Assembly: GCF_004342625.1 (NCBI RefSeq)
Contig: NZ_SMAH01000012.1
Coordinates: 43,071 to 107,070, forward strand
Reading direction: 5' to 3'
From: Tepidimonas ignava
GTDB taxonomy: Bacteria > Pseudomonadota > Gammaproteobacteria > Burkholderiales > Burkholderiaceae_C
Length of the DNA stretch: 64,000 bases
Below the pieces are notes generated by a model. The model searched no databases, was not told the DNA's origin, and worked only from the letters and a program-made list of their open reading frames with translations. Positions 37,281 through 48,970 of the stretch are shown here, one piece after another (the first letter of the stretch is position 1; every line of letters starts with the position of its first letter). The translations under genes and the position numbers were made by a program.

Positions 37281-40200
37281 ACCAGCACCCGTTCGATGCC
37301 GCCGGCGTTGGCGCGCGCCACGTACTCGGGCAGCCAGTGGTCGCCCAGGATCTGGCGCGCGATCTCGACCACGATGTAGTCGGCCTCCAGCAGGCCGTTG
37401 TTGAGGTCCTCACCGTAGCGGGACAGGCCCTGCAGGCAGCTCGGGCATGACGTCAGGATCTTGGTGCGCCCGGGGGTGAGCGGCGTACCGTTGCGCTGCG
37501 CCAGCTCGGCCAACTGCTGCTCGTTCTTGCGCAGCTCTTGCTCTTTGCGGAAGCGCACCTGCGTCGAGACGTCCGGTCGGGTGACGGCCAGTGTACCCGA
37601 CTCGCCGCAGCAGCGGTCGCTGGCCACGACGGTGTCGCCCACCAGCGCGCGCACGGTCTTGAGCGGGTCTTGCTGTTTCATCGGCGTGTGGCACGGGTCG
37701 TGGTACAGGTACGCCCCCTTGCCTTCGAGTTTGACGCCCTTTTCCAGCAGGTACTCGTGGATGTCGATGATGCGGCAGCCGGGGAAGATTTTGTCGAATT
37801 CGTAGTGCTGCAACTGGTCGTAGCAGGTGCCGCAGCTGACCACCACGGTTTTGATGTCGAGGTAGTTGAGCGTGTTGGCCACGCGGTGGAACAGCACGCG
37901 GTTGTCGGTGATGATTTTGTCGGCCTTGTCGTACTGGCCCGAGCCGCGCTGCGGGTAGCCACAGCACAGGTAGCCCGGCGGCAGCACCGTTTGCACGCCG
38001 ACGTGCCACAGCATGGCCTGGGTGGCGAGCCCCACCTGGCTGAACAGGCGCTCCGAGCCGCAGCCGGGGAAGTAAAACACCGCTTCGGCGTCGGCGCTGG
38101 TGCGCTGCGGGTCGCGGATGATGGGCACGTAGGCCTTGTCCTCGATGTCCAGCAGCGCGCGCGCGGTCTTGGTGGGCAGGTTGCCCGGCATTTTTTTGTT
38201 GACGAAGTGGATCACCTGCTCCTTGATCGGGGCGGCCCCCACGGTGGCCGGCGGGGCGCTGGTCTGGCGCCGCGCCAGGCCCTTGAGCAGGTCGTGCGCC
38301 GCGCGCTGGGCACGGTAGCCCACGTCCACCATCAGCGTGCGCATGGCCTTGATGGTCTGCGGCTGCGTGGCGTTGAGGAACGCCATCGCCAGCGCATTGC
38401 CCGGGCGCCACGATTTTTGCCCCATCTTGCGCAGCAAGTTGCGCATGTTCATCGACACGTCGCCAAAGTCGATGTTGACCGGGCAGGGGTTGAGGCACTT
38501 GTGGCACACGGTGCAGTGGTCGGCCACGTCCTCGAACTCGCGCCAGTGCTGCACGCTGATGCCGCGGCGCGTTTGCTCCTCGTACAAAAAGGCTTCGATC
38601 AGCAGGCTGGTGGCCAGGATCTTGTTGCGCGGGCTGTACAGCAGGTTGGCGCGCGGCACGTGCGTAGAGCACACCGGCTTGCACTTGCCGCAGCGCAGGC
38701 AATCCTTGACGCTGTCGGCGATGGAGCCGATGTCGCTTTGCTGCATGATGAGCGACTCGTAGCCCATCAGGCCAAAGCTCGGGGTGTAGGCTTGGCTGAG
38801 GTCGGCTGCGCGTGCCTCGCCCACCGGCTGGCGCAGCAGCTTGCCGCGGTTGAAGTGCCCGTGCGGGTCGACCTTGGCCTTGTAGGCGGCAAACGGGGTC
38901 AGCTCCTCGTCGGTGAGGTACTGCAGCTTGGTGATGCCGATGCCGTGCTCGCCCGAAATCACGCCGCCCAGGCTGCGCGCCAGCGCCATCACGCGGTCCA
39001 CCGCCTCGTGCGCGGTGCGCAGCATGTCGTAGTCGTCGCTGTTGACGGGGATGTTGGTGTGCACGTTGCCGTCGCCGGCGTGCATGTGCAGCGCGATCCA
39101 CACACGCCCTTTGAGCACGCGCTGGTGGACGGCGTCGCACTCGGCCAGCAGCGGCGCGAACGCCGCGCCGGTGAACAGGTCGCGCAGCGGCCGCCGCAGT
39201 TGCATCTTCCAACTGGCGCGCCAGGTGTGGTCCTGCAGCAACTCGAACACGGTGCGGGTCTCGCCCGGCGCGGGCGCGTCCAGCCCGTCGAGCCACGCCT
39301 GCCACTGCGCGCGCACCTCGCGCACCAGCGCCAGCGCCTGCTGGCGGCGCTGCTCGACCAGCTCGGGCGGCGGCGCCTCGGTGCGGTCTTCCACCTTGCC
39401 CAGCGGCAACGCGGGGCGCGCCAGCAAAGCTTCGAGCTCGTCGCACAGGCGGATTTTGTTGCGCAGGCTCAGCTCGATGTTGATGCGCTCGATGCCCAGC
39501 GTGTACTCGCCCATGCGCTCCAGCGGGATCACCACGTCTTCGTTGATCTTGAAGGCGTTGGTGTGGCGGCTGATGGCGGCGGTGCGCTTGCGGTCGGCCC
39601 AGAATTTTTTGCGCGCTTCAGGGCTGACCGCGACAAACCCTTCGCCGGCGCGGGCGTTGGCCAGGCGCACCACCTCGCTGGCGGCGCGCGCCACCGCGTC
39701 GGGGTCATCGCCGACGATGTCGCCGATCAGCACCATCTTGGGCAGGGTGCCGCGCTTGCTCTTGGTGGTGTAGCCCACCGCCTTGAGGTAGCGGTCGTCC
39801 AGGTGCTCCAGCCCGGCCAAAATCGCCCCACCCCGGCGGGCCTCGTCGAACATGTGGTTTTTGATTTCGACGATCGCCGGCACCGCGTCCTTGGGGTTGC
39901 CAAAAAACTCCAGGCACACCGTGCGCGTGTGCGCCGGCATGCGGTGCACGACCCAGCGCGCGCTGGTGATGATGCCGTCGCAACCCTCTTTTTGCACGCC
40001 GGGCAGGCCGCTGAGAAATTTGTCGGTGACATCCTTGCCCAACCCGGCCTTGCGAAACGCCGCGCCGGGGATGTCGAGCCGCTCGGTGCGCAGCAGCGTT
40101 TTGCCGTCGGCGGCGTAATACGCCAGCTCGAAGCTGGCCACCTCGGCGTCGTGGATCTTGCCCAGGTTGTGGTTCAGGCGCGTGACCTCCAGCCATTCGG

Positions 40201-41176
40201 CCGCCGGGGTGACCATGCGCCAACTCAGCAGGTTGTCCAACGCCGTGCCCCACAGCACGGCCTTTTTGCCGCCGGCGTTCATCGCGATGTTGCCGCCCAC
40301 ACACGACGCCTCGGCGCTGGTGGGGTCGACGGCGAACACGTACCCCGCGCGCTCGGCGGCGTCGGCCACACGCTGCGTCACCACGCCGGCTTCGGTCCAG
40401 ACCGTGGGCACCGGCTGGGTGTGCCCCGGGATAGGCGCCAGCGTCACCTCCGACATGGCCTCGAGCTTTTCGGTGTTGATGACGGCGCTTTTCCACGTCA
40501 GCGGCACGGCGCCGCCCGTGTAGCCGGTGCCGCCGCCGCGCGGGATGATCGTCAGGCCCAGCTCGATGCAACCCTGCACCAGGCCCAGGATTTCGGCCTC
40601 GCTGTCGGGCGTGAGCACCACAAACGGGTACTCGACGCGCCAGTCGGTGGCGTCGGTGACGTGGCTGACGCGGCTGAGGCCGTCGAAGCGGATGTTGTCC
40701 TTGTGCGTGTGGCGCTTGAGCACGCGCAGCGCACGCCGCCGCAGCGCCGCCACTTCGTCAAAGTGCGCGGCGAAGCTGCGCACCGCCTGCTGCGCCAGCG
40801 CCAGCAGCTCGCCCACCAGCACGTCGCGCTGGGGGTCCTCGTGCGGACGGCGGCGGCGCTCGATCTCGCGCAGGCGGTGGTGCAGCGCGTCGATCAGCGC
40901 CGCGCGGCGCTTGGGGTTGGCCAGCAGGTCATCCTGCAGGTAGGGGTTGCGCTGCACCACCCAGATGTCGCCCAGCACCTCGTACAGCATGCGTGCCGAG
41001 CGGCCGGTGGCGCGCTCGCTGCGCAACTGCTGCAGCACGTCCCAGGCCCGCTCGCCCAACAGGCGGATGACGATTTCCCGGTCGGAAAACGACGTGTAGT
41101 TGTACGGGATCTCGCGCAGGCGCGGGGCGTGGGGTTCGGCGTCGAGCAAGGCGTGCAGGGGCGTCGGAGCGTTCAT
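37277..41176 (-). CDS. Fused FAD-linked oxidase and Fe-S (glycolate/lactate-type) dehydrogenase with DUF3683
   Basis: This 1299-residue protein joins parts usually encoded separately. First is a DUF3683 N-terminal region ([20 protein letters not shown]). Next is a GlcD/Dld-type FAD domain with [12 protein letters not shown] and [20 protein letters not shown], and its C-terminal FAD-oxidase domain with [15 protein letters not shown] and [13 protein letters not shown]. Then two 4Fe-4S motifs ([16 protein letters not shown] and [15 protein letters not shown]) and two CCG domains (CGTCYD..., CCGESG). It probably oxidises a 2-hydroxy acid and feeds electrons to quinones; substrate is not known. 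ATG 41176 gives the family start. It heads HIT, DUF971 and ubiE. Confidence 0.93.
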   Translation of the reverse strand: MNAPTPLHALLDAEPHAPRLREIPYNYTSFSDREIVIRLLGERAWDVLQQLRSERATGRSARMLYEVLGDIWVVQRNPYLQDDLLANPKRRAALIDALHHRLREIERRRRPHEDPQRDVLVGELLALAQQAVRSFAAHFDEVAALRRRALRVLKRHTHKDNIRFDGLSRVSHVTDATDWRVEYPFVVLTPDSEAEILGLVQGCIELGLTIIPRGGGTGYTGGAVPLTWKSAVINTEKLEAMSEVTLAPIPGHTQPVPTVWTEAGVVTQRVADAAERAGYVFAVDPTSAEASCVGGNIAMNAGGKKAVLWGTALDNLLSWRMVTPAAEWLEVTRLNHNLGKIHDAEVASFELAYYAADGKTLLRTERLDIPGAAFRKAGLGKDVTDKFLSGLPGVQKEGCDGIITSARWVVHRMPAHTRTVCLEFFGNPKDAVPAIVEIKNHMFDEARRGGAILAGLEHLDDRYLKAVGYTTKSKRGTLPKMVLIGDIVGDDPDAVARAASEVVRLANARAGEGFVAVSPEARKKFWADRKRTAAISRHTNAFKINEDVVIPLERMGEYTLGIERINIELSLRNKIRLCDELEALLARPALPLGKVEDRTEAPPPELVEQRRQQALALVREVRAQWQAWLDGLDAPAPGETRTVFELLQDHTWRASWKMQLRRPLRDLFTGAAFAPLLAECDAVHQRVLKGRVWIALHMHAGDGNVHTNIPVNSDDYDMLRTAHEAVDRVMALARSLGGVISGEHGIGITKLQYLTDEELTPFAAYKAKVDPHGHFNRGKLLRQPVGEARAADLSQAYTPSFGLMGYESLIMQQSDIGSIADSVKDCLRCGKCKPVCSTHVPRANLLYSPRNKILATSLLIEAFLYEEQTRRGISVQHWREFEDVADHCTVCHKCLNPCPVNIDFGDVSMNMRNLLRKMGQKSWRPGNALAMAFLNATQPQTIKAMRTLMVDVGYRAQRAAHDLLKGLARRQTSAPPATVGAAPIKEQVIHFVNKKMPGNLPTKTARALLDIEDKAYVPIIRDPQRTSADAEAVFYFPGCGSERLFSQVGLATQAMLWHVGVQTVLPPGYLCCGYPQRGSGQYDKADKIITDNRVLFHRVANTLNYLDIKTVVVSCGTCYDQLQHYEFDKIFPGCRIIDIHEYLLEKGVKLEGKGAYLYHDPCHTPMKQQDPLKTVRALVGDTVVASDRCCGESGTLAVTRPDVSTQVRFRKEQELRKNEQQLAELAQRNGTPLTPGRTKILTSCPSCLQGLSRYGEDLNNGLLEADYIVVEIARQILGDHWLPEYVARANAGGIERVLV

Positions 41177-41351
41177 GGCGTCAGCGAAGGGCGCGGACGG
41201 CGTCGCGGTGGGCGACGGACACCGCCGGGGGACGACGATGTTACCGCAGCGCAGCACAGACGCCGCGCCACCCCACCCGGTACCCCTGCCAACGTAGCGT
41301 CCATTGCGCGCCCGTCGCGCGCGAACCGGCCCGGGGCCGCGGCCCGCGCGG

Positions 41352-41627
41352 TCAACGCCCCGCGCGCCAGGCCGCCACCGACCCCAGCACCCCCACCAGC
41401 GCCGCGTAGGTGACGATGCGTCCGTCGGCCCCAGTAAGCACGAGTCCGGCCACCAGCACCGCGCTGCCCGGCAGCGCCAGCCACAGGACGTGCCGCCCCC
41501 AGCGCCGCCACCCTGGGGCGCTGCCCCCGTGTCCGCGCAGCGTCAGCGCGGTGGCCAGCAACGCCGCCATGCCCCACGCGGGGGCCACCAGGGCGACGAG
41601 GTGTGCAGCAAGCGTCCAAGCGTCCAC
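41352..41627 (-). CDS. Small hypothetical membrane protein
   Basis: This 91-residue protein starts with GTG at 41627 and is predicted to have three hydrophobic segments ([60 protein letters not shown]). I do not recognise a named family. It is divergent from hemA across a 29-base spacer with an AT-rich element usable on both strands. Good membrane-protein pattern and position argue that it is real; no ribosome-binding site is evident. Confidence 0.65.
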   Translation of the reverse strand: MDAWTLAAHLVALVAPAWGMAALLATALTLRGHGGSAPGWRRWGRHVLWLALPGSAVLVAGLVLTGADGRIVTYAALVGVLGSVAAWRAGR

Positions 41628-41641
41628 GAGGGGGCGGATTT

Positions 41642-41647
41642 TATAAT
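41642..41647 (+). promoter_or_regulatory. -10 element of hemA, nearly leaderless
   Basis: A perfect TATAAT ends 9 bases before the hemA ATG at 41657, so transcription would start about 3 bases before, or at, the start codon. No convincing -35 is seen at 41619-41624. No Shine-Dalgarno sequence precedes the ATG, which fits leaderless or near-leaderless translation. Confidence 0.6.
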
Positions 41648-41656
41648 TTGCGCCTT

Positions 41657-42958
41657 ATGGCAGTCTGGGCGCTCGGCATCAACCACCAAACAGCCCCGCT
41701 CGATGTGCGCGGGCGCTTTGCCTTTGCGCTGGACCAGCTACCCGAAGCGCTGCGGCAGGTGCGCGCGGCGCTGCGCCGCCCGGCCGAAGCCACGCTGCTG
41801 TCCACCTGCAACCGCACCGAGTTGTACTGCGCCGCCGACGAGCCTTTGGTCGAGCCCGCCGCCCGATGGCTGGCCGACGTCGGCGGCCTCAGCCCCGACG
41901 GGCTGCTGCGCCACGCCTACGTGCTGCAAGACGATGCGGCGGCGCGCCACGCGTTTCGTGTGGCGGCGGGGCTGGACAGCATGGTGCTGGGTGAGCCCCA
42001 GATCCTGGGCCAGCTCAAGGACGCGGTGCGCGTGGCCGACCAAGTCGGCGCCCTGGGCGCCACGCTGCACCAGATGTTCCAGCGTTCGTTTGCCGTGGCC
42101 AAGCAGGTGCGCACCAGCACCGACATCGGTGCGCACTCCATCAGCATGGCCGCCGCGGCCGTGCGTCTGTGCGGGCAGCTGTTCGAGGACCTGCGCGACA
42201 TCCGTGTGCTGTTCGTCGGCGCGGGTGAAATGATCGAGCTGACCGCGACGCACTTCGCCGCCCGCCAGCCGCGCGCGATGGCGATCGCCAACCGCACGCT
42301 GGAGCGCGGCGAAAAACTTGCGGCGCGCTTCGGCGCCGAGGCGCTGCGCCTGGCCGACCTGCCCGCGCGCCTGCACGAATTCGACGCCGTGGTCAGTTGC
42401 ACCGCCAGCACCTTGCCCATCATCGGGTTAGGGCTGGTGGAAAGCGCGCTCAAGCGCCGCCGCCACCGCCCGATGTTCATGGTCGACCTGGCCGTGCCGC
42501 GTGACATCGAAGCCGAGGTCAAGGCGCTGGACGACGTCTACCTCTACACCGTGGACGACCTGGCCGCCGTCGTCCAGGCCGGCAAAGACCAGCGCCAGGC
42601 CGCGGTGGCGCAGGCCGAAGCGATCATCGACGCCGGGGTGCAAAGCTTCATGCACTGGCTGCGCCAGCGCGACCCGGCGCACGGGGTGGTGCCGCTGATC
42701 CGTGACCTGCACGCGCAGGCCCAGGCGTGGCAGGAGGCCGAGCTGGCCCGTGCGCGCCGCCTGCTGGCCAAAGGCGCCAGCCCCGACGAAGCCTTGCAAG
42801 CGCTGGCGCGGGGGCTGACGCACAAACTGCTGCACGGCGCGCTGGCCGAGCTGCACAGCGGCGACGAGGCCGCGCGCCAGCACACCGCCGAGATGGTGGC
42901 GCGGCTGTTCCTGCGCGGCCGCCGCCCGCACGGCAGCGGGGTCGACGGCGCGCCATGA
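41657..42958 (+). CDS. hemA: Glutamyl-tRNA reductase
   Basis: HemA reduces glutamyl-tRNA to glutamate-1-semialdehyde, the first committed step of C5 tetrapyrrole biosynthesis. The 433-residue protein has the catalytic cysteine C51 ([11 protein letters not shown]), the active-site region [20 protein letters not shown], and the NADPH domain ([31 protein letters not shown]), and ends with the dimerisation helices. ATG 41657 matches the family N-terminus [10 protein letters not shown]. Its stop overlaps the prfA start (ATGA). Confidence 0.97.
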   Translation: MAVWALGINHQTAPLDVRGRFAFALDQLPEALRQVRAALRRPAEATLLSTCNRTELYCAADEPLVEPAARWLADVGGLSPDGLLRHAYVLQDDAAARHAFRVAAGLDSMVLGEPQILGQLKDAVRVADQVGALGATLHQMFQRSFAVAKQVRTSTDIGAHSISMAAAAVRLCGQLFEDLRDIRVLFVGAGEMIELTATHFAARQPRAMAIANRTLERGEKLAARFGAEALRLADLPARLHEFDAVVSCTASTLPIIGLGLVESALKRRRHRPMFMVDLAVPRDIEAEVKALDDVYLYTVDDLAAVVQAGKDQRQAAVAQAEAIIDAGVQSFMHWLRQRDPAHGVVPLIRDLHAQAQAWQEAELARARRLLAKGASPDEALQALARGLTHKLLHGALAELHSGDEAARQHTAEMVARLFLRGRRPHGSGVDGAP

Positions 42959-44064
42959 AGGCCTTCGTGCGCCACACCCTGGAGCAGCGCCGTCTGCGGC
43001 TGCACGAGCTCGACGCGCAACTGGCCGCACCCGACGTCGTGGCCGACATGGCGCGGTTTCGGCAACTGTCGCGCGAGCACGCCGAGCTCGACGCGCTGGT
43101 TCAGCCGTACCAGCGCTACCTGCAGCGCGAGGCCGACTGGCGCGCCGCGCTGCAACTGCACGACGAAGCCATCGCCAGCGGCGACGCCGCGATGGCGGCG
43201 CTGGCGCATGACGAAGCGCAAGCCGCCCAGGCCGATTTGCAGCGCCTGGAAGCCGAGTTGACCACCCTGCTGCTGCCGCGCGACCCCGACGACGCGCGGC
43301 CCGCGTTCGTCGAAATCCGCGCCGGCACCGGCGGCGAAGAAGCGGCGCTGTTCGCCGCCGACCTGGCGCGCATGTACACCCGCTACGCCGAACGACAGGG
43401 TTGGCGCGTCGAGGTCATCAGCGCCTCGCCCAGCGACCTGGGCGGCTACAAGGAGCTGGTGCTGCGCATCGTGGGCGATGGCGCCTACGGGCGGCTGCGT
43501 TTCGAATCCGGCGGCCACCGTGTGCAGCGCGTGCCGGTCACCGAAGCGCAGGGGCGCATCCACACCAGCGCCTGCACCGTGGCGGTGCTGCCCGAGCCCG
43601 ACGAGGAGCAGGCCATCGCGCTGGATCCGTCGGAGCTGCGCATCGACACCTTCCGCGCCAGCGGCGCGGGTGGCCAGCACGTCAACCGCACCGATTCGGC
43701 CGTGCGCATCACCCACCTGCCCACGGGCCTGGTGGCCGAGTGCCAAGACGACCGCAGCCAGCACCGCAACCGCGCCAAGGCCATGCAGGTGCTGCAGGCG
43801 CGGCTGCAGGAGCGCCAGCGGCGCGAGCGCGAAGCGCGCGAAGCGGCCACGCGCAAAAGCCTCATCGGCAGCGGCGACCGCAGCGACCGCATCCGCACCT
43901 ACAACTTTCCGCAAAGCCGCGTCACCGACCACCGCATCAACCTGACGCTGCACAAGCTGGCCGCGGTGCTCGATGGCGAACTTGACGAGCTGATCCACGG
44001 CCTGCAACTGGCGCGCGGCGCCGAGCAGATGGCCGAGCTGGAAGCGCAGGCCACGCTGGCATGA
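42955..44064 (+). CDS. prfA: Peptide chain release factor 1
   Basis: RF1 terminates translation at UAA and UAG. The 369-residue protein has the stop-codon recognition tripeptide PVT ([15 protein letters not shown]), the catalytic GGQ ([16 protein letters not shown]) and the usual RF1 C-terminal segment ([14 protein letters not shown]). It is coupled by 4-base overlaps to hemA before it and to prmC after it; PrmC methylates the GGQ glutamine. Confidence 0.97.
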   Translation: MKAFVRHTLEQRRLRLHELDAQLAAPDVVADMARFRQLSREHAELDALVQPYQRYLQREADWRAALQLHDEAIASGDAAMAALAHDEAQAAQADLQRLEAELTTLLLPRDPDDARPAFVEIRAGTGGEEAALFAADLARMYTRYAERQGWRVEVISASPSDLGGYKELVLRIVGDGAYGRLRFESGGHRVQRVPVTEAQGRIHTSACTVAVLPEPDEEQAIALDPSELRIDTFRASGAGGQHVNRTDSAVRITHLPTGLVAECQDDRSQHRNRAKAMQVLQARLQERQRREREAREAATRKSLIGSGDRSDRIRTYNFPQSRVTDHRINLTLHKLAAVLDGELDELIHGLQLARGAEQMAELEAQATLA

Positions 44065-44939
44065 GCACCGACGCGGCGCCCGATCAGGTCGACGCCGCCC
44101 TGCGGTGGGCGCAGCAGCAAGGGCTCGACCACCTGGCGGCGCAATGGCTGCTGCTGCACGCGCTGGGGCGCGGCCTGCACGAACGCGCCTGGCTGCTGGC
44201 GCACCCCGACGCGCCCTTGGCGCCTGAGCAGGCGGCGCGGTTCGCGCACCTGTGCCAGCAGCACCGCGCCGGGCTGCCGCTGGCCTACCTGGTGGGCGAA
44301 CGCGGTTTTTACGGCCTGACGCTGCAGGTGGACGCGCGCGTGCTCGACCCCCGCCCGGACACCGAAACCCTGGTCGATTGGGCGCTGGCGCTGCTGCCCA
44401 CGGACGCGCCCGCGCAGGTGCTGGACCTGGGCACCGGCAGCGGCGCCGTCGCGCTGGCCATTCAAGCCCAGCGGCCGCGCGCGCAGGTGTGGGCCGTGGA
44501 CGCCAGCGCGGACGCGCTGGCGGTGGCGGCCGCCAACGGCGCGCGCCTGGGCCTGCCGGTGCACTGGCTGCACGGCGACTGGTGGCACGGCTGGCGGCCT
44601 TACCCGGCCGAGGCGACGGCGCCGGCGCCGCCCGCGCGCTTTGACCTGGTGGTCAGCAACCCGCCCTACCTGCGTGACGACGACCCGCACCTGGACGCGC
44701 TGCGCCACGAGCCGCGGCAGGCGCTGGCGGCCGGCCCCGACGGGCTGGCGGCGCTGCGCACCATCGTGGCGGGGGCCCCGGCGCGTCTGGCCCCGGGCGG
44801 CTGGTTGCTGCTCGAACACGGCTGGGACCAGGCCCCTGCGGTGGCCGCGCTGCTGCGCATGCACCGTTTTGGTGCCGTGCAGCACCGCCATGACCTGGCC
44901 GGCCACGTGCGCTGCACGGGCGCGCCCTGGCCGGGCTGA
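44061..44939 (+). CDS. prmC: Release factor glutamine methyltransferase
   Basis: PrmC N5-methylates the glutamine of the GGQ motif of release factors using SAM. The 292-residue protein has an N-terminal helical domain with [23 protein letters not shown] motif [15 protein letters not shown], and the substrate motif NPPY ([13 protein letters not shown]) at about 201-204. It is directly coupled to prfA, its substrate. Confidence 0.97.
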   Translation: MSTDAAPDQVDAALRWAQQQGLDHLAAQWLLLHALGRGLHERAWLLAHPDAPLAPEQAARFAHLCQQHRAGLPLAYLVGERGFYGLTLQVDARVLDPRPDTETLVDWALALLPTDAPAQVLDLGTGSGAVALAIQAQRPRAQVWAVDASADALAVAAANGARLGLPVHWLHGDWWHGWRPYPAEATAPAPPARFDLVVSNPPYLRDDDPHLDALRHEPRQALAAGPDGLAALRTIVAGAPARLAPGGWLLLEHGWDQAPAVAALLRMHRFGAVQHRHDLAGHVRCTGAPWPG

Positions 44940-45017
44940 CCCCACCACCGCCACGGCGCGCGCGGCGGCGGGATAATGGCATCATCGACAACCGTACGCG
45001 ACCCTGGAGCGCACACC

Positions 45018-45344
45018 ATGAGCGACGTTCAACAACGCATCGACCAACTCGTCAAAGGGCACGACATCGTGCTGTTCATGAAAGGCACCGCCAGCTTCCC
45101 GATGTGCGGCTTTTCGGGCCGCGCGGTGCAAATCCTCAAAGCCTGCGGTGTGGACCCCAAAACCATCGTCACCGTCAACGTGTTGGACGACCCCGACATC
45201 CGCCAGGGCATCAAGGAGTACAGCAACTGGCCCACGATCCCGCAGCTGTACATCCGCGGCGAGTTCATCGGCGGCTCCGACATCATGATGGAGATGTACG
45301 AAAGCGGCGAACTGCAAAAGCTGCTCAGCGGTCAAACCGCCTGA
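45018..45344 (+). CDS. grxD: Monothiol glutaredoxin
   Basis: GrxD-type monothiol glutaredoxins carry and deliver 2Fe-2S clusters. The 108-residue protein has the monothiol motif CGFS with C30, KGT upstream (VLFMKGTASFPMCGFS), and the GSH-binding segments WPTIPQLYI and GGSDIMMEMYESGEL. ATG 45018 has GGAG 9 bases upstream. A -10-like GATAAT at 44972-44977 suggests it has its own promoter 78 bases after prmC. Confidence 0.96.
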   Translation: MSDVQQRIDQLVKGHDIVLFMKGTASFPMCGFSGRAVQILKACGVDPKTIVTVNVLDDPDIRQGIKEYSNWPTIPQLYIRGEFIGGSDIMMEMYESGELQKLLSGQTA

Positions 45345-45396
45345 GGCGGGCGCTGCGGCCGACGCCACACCGCGGGTTGGACCCGATGGATCGTCC

Positions 45397-45410
45397 GGCA
45401 CGGTGCTTGC
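45397..45410 (+). promoter_or_regulatory. Sigma-54 type promoter of the AAA+ ATPase gene
   Basis: GGCACG, four bases, then TTGCT: the -24 GG (45397-45398) and -12 GC (45409-45410) are exactly 10 bases apart, and the only departure from the core consensus TGGCACG-N4-TTGCW is C for the first T. Transcription would start near 45421-45422, about 32 bases before the ATG. A sigma-54 promoter needs an enhancer-binding activator, which is not in the window. Confidence 0.65.
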
Positions 45411-45420
45411 TTCAATGGAC

Positions 45421-45438
45421 ACCACAGCGTGTGGTTTT
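45421..45438 (+). other. 5'-terminal mRNA hairpin before the AAA+ ATPase gene
   Basis: A 6-base perfect stem (ACCACA / TGTGGT) with loop GCG followed by four T starts precisely at the transcription start predicted from the sigma-54 promoter, and ends 5 bases before GAGGAG. As the first nucleotides of the mRNA it could protect the 5' end or tune translation. If the gene is also read from grxD, it could act as a weak terminator instead. Confidence 0.5.
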
Positions 45439-45453
45439 CGTGAGGAGAGCATC

Positions 45454-46461
45454 ATGTCCAACGCCAGCGTGCCCACCGTCGCGCCTGCGCGCGGACTGCC
45501 GATCGCGCGCGTGCGCGACATCTTCAACCCCGACGACGTGCAACAGCGCCTGCAGCGGCTGCGGGCCCAGGGCCACGAGCGCGAGCAGGCCACCCTGTGC
45601 CAGACCTACGAGCGCATGCTGGAACGCGGCCCGCAGCGCTTCGCGGTCAAACCCTCGGGCGTGCCGGACATGGCCGCCCTGTACGAACAACTGCCCAACT
45701 TCCGCGCGGTGCTGGACGACATCAAGCGCCACGTGGCGCTGGCGCAGGCCAGCGCCGACAGCCTGGAAGTTACCCCGATCCTGCTGCTGGGGCCGCCCGG
45801 GGTGGGCAAAACGCACTTCGCGCAACAACTGGCCGAGCTGCTGGCCACGACGATGACGCTGGTGCCGATGAGCTCGATGACCGCAGGCTGGTTGCTGTCG
45901 GGCTCGTCGTCGCAGTGGAAAGGCGCCAAGCCCGGCAAGGTGTTCGAAGCGCTGGTCGAGGGTGACTTTGCCAACCCCGTCATCGTTGTCGATGAAATCG
46001 ACAAGGCCAGCGACGCCGCCCAGTACGATCCGCTGGGCGCGCTGTACAGCCTGCTGGAGCCGCAGACCGCGCAGCGCTTCGTGGACGAATTCGCCGAGGT
46101 GCCGATCGACGCCAGCCAGGTGATCTGGATCACCACCGCCAACGACGAGCGTGCGATCCCGGAGCCGATCCTCAACCGCATGAACGTGTTCGAGATCGCC
46201 CCGCCCACGCGCGACGAAGCGCGCACCATCGCGCGCTTGTTGTACCTGCGGCTGCGCGCCGCGCACGACTGGGGGCGGTTGTTCGTCGACGAACCGGGCG
46301 ACGATGTGCTCGACGTGCTGGCCACGCTGGCGCCGCGGGAGATGCGGCGTGCGCTGATGACGGCCTTTGGCAACGCCCGCTTGGATGGCCGCGACCACCT
46401 GCTGCCCGCCGACCTGCCCACCACGGGGTCAAGCAAGCCCCGCCTCGGCTTTTTGGCCTGA
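45454..46461 (+). CDS. Lon-like AAA+ ATPase without protease domain
   Basis: The 335-residue protein has a helical N-terminal part (DDVQQRLQRLRAQGHEREQA) and one AAA+ module: Walker A GPPGVGKT at about 113-120, Walker B VIVVDEID near 176-183 and sensor-1 IWITTANDE. The arrangement around PLGALYSLLEPQTAQ resembles Lon, but there is no Lon N-terminal substrate domain and no Ser-Lys protease domain. It may remodel or unfold partner proteins; the true role is unknown. ATG 45454 has GAGGAGAG upstream. A sigma-54 promoter and a 5' hairpin precede it, so it is likely induced conditionally. Confidence 0.85.
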   Translation: MSNASVPTVAPARGLPIARVRDIFNPDDVQQRLQRLRAQGHEREQATLCQTYERMLERGPQRFAVKPSGVPDMAALYEQLPNFRAVLDDIKRHVALAQASADSLEVTPILLLGPPGVGKTHFAQQLAELLATTMTLVPMSSMTAGWLLSGSSSQWKGAKPGKVFEALVEGDFANPVIVVDEIDKASDAAQYDPLGALYSLLEPQTAQRFVDEFAEVPIDASQVIWITTANDERAIPEPILNRMNVFEIAPPTRDEARTIARLLYLRLRAAHDWGRLFVDEPGDDVLDVLATLAPREMRRALMTAFGNARLDGRDHLLPADLPTTGSSKPRLGFLA

Positions 46462-46512
46462 CGCGCACGGCCCCGCCGCGGGCGTGGCGCGACACGCGGC
46501 GACGGCCACCGC

Positions 46513-47157
46513 TCAGCCCAACAGCCAGCGCCGCCGCGCCGCCAGCACGGCGTTGGGGTAAGCGGCCTGGCCGCGGCTGCCGTTGTAGCGGCCCAGCGCC
46601 AGGAACAGGTCGCCGCCCTCACGGTCCAGGTAGTGGCGCAGGATGACGCAACCGTAGCGCAGGTTGGTCTGCAGGTGAAACAGCTTGTCCGGGTCGCCGT
46701 CGCCGATCAGCCGGGTCCAAAACGGCATCACCTGCATGTAGCCGCGCGCGCCCGCGCGCGACATCGCCCAGCGCCGAAAGCCGCTTTCCACCTCGATCAG
46801 CCCCAACACCAGGGCCGTGTCCAGCCCGGCGCGGCGGCTCTCGTACCACACGGTCTGCAAAAAGTCCAGGCGCGCGCGCAGCTCGGGCTTGCGCCGCCGC
46901 AAGCGCCAGCTTGCCTCGGTCAACCAGCGCACGTAGCGCGCGCGCTCCTCCGCGCTGGCAAAGCTGGGCTCCGGCGGGTCGAGCTGCTCGACCGCGGCCC
47001 GCAGCGCGTGGCGCACGGCGTCGGCCAGCGGCTCCTCGACCTGGGCGCCGGCCCACGCAGGCGCAGGCCCGCAGCCCCAGCCGCCAGCGACGGCCAGCGC
47101 CCCCACGCGCATCAGCGCGGCGCGGCGTGTGCACCCCGGCGTGGCTGGCACGCCCAT
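46513..47157 (-). CDS. Lytic transglycosylase (SLT domain), exported
   Basis: This enzyme cleaves peptidoglycan in the periplasm. The 214-residue protein has a twin-arginine-like or Sec signal (TRRAALMRVGALAVAGGWGC) and a conserved pre-domain. The SLT core has catalytic glutamate in LGLIEVESGFRRWAMSRAGA, then GYMQVMPF and ALGRYNGSRG. It lies 6 bases after proS in the same orientation and converges with the AAA+ gene. Confidence 0.92.
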   Translation of the reverse strand: MGVPATPGCTRRAALMRVGALAVAGGWGCGPAPAWAGAQVEEPLADAVRHALRAAVEQLDPPEPSFASAEERARYVRWLTEASWRLRRRKPELRARLDFLQTVWYESRRAGLDTALVLGLIEVESGFRRWAMSRAGARGYMQVMPFWTRLIGDGDPDKLFHLQTNLRYGCVILRHYLDREGGDLFLALGRYNGSRGQAAYPNAVLAARRRWLLG

Positions 47158-47163
47158 GGCGCA

Positions 47164-48909
<1,746 letters not shown>

Positions 48910-48910
48910 A

Positions 48911-48940
48911 TCGACAGGGATGCGACCCGCGTTGCATAAT
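48911..48940 (+). promoter_or_regulatory. Probable sigma-70 promoter of rppH
   Basis: TCGACA (48911-48916) and CATAAT (48935-48940) are separated by 18 bases; each matches consensus at 5 of 6 positions. The start would fall about 24 bases before the rppH ATG. It lies in the rppH-proS spacer. A matching proS promoter on the other strand was not clear. Confidence 0.55.
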
Positions 48941-48970
48941 CGGGTCAGTTTTTCAAGATTGGGGTTGATT

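Noticed and set aside
41177..41351. Gap between the dehydrogenase gene and the 91-residue membrane protein gene
   Set aside because: I looked for a promoter, small gene or RNA and saw nothing beyond GC-rich spacer.
37538..41413. A 1291-codon plus-strand open frame opposite the FAD/Fe-S dehydrogenase
   Set aside because: It is another composition-driven shadow with no ribosome-binding site or motif.
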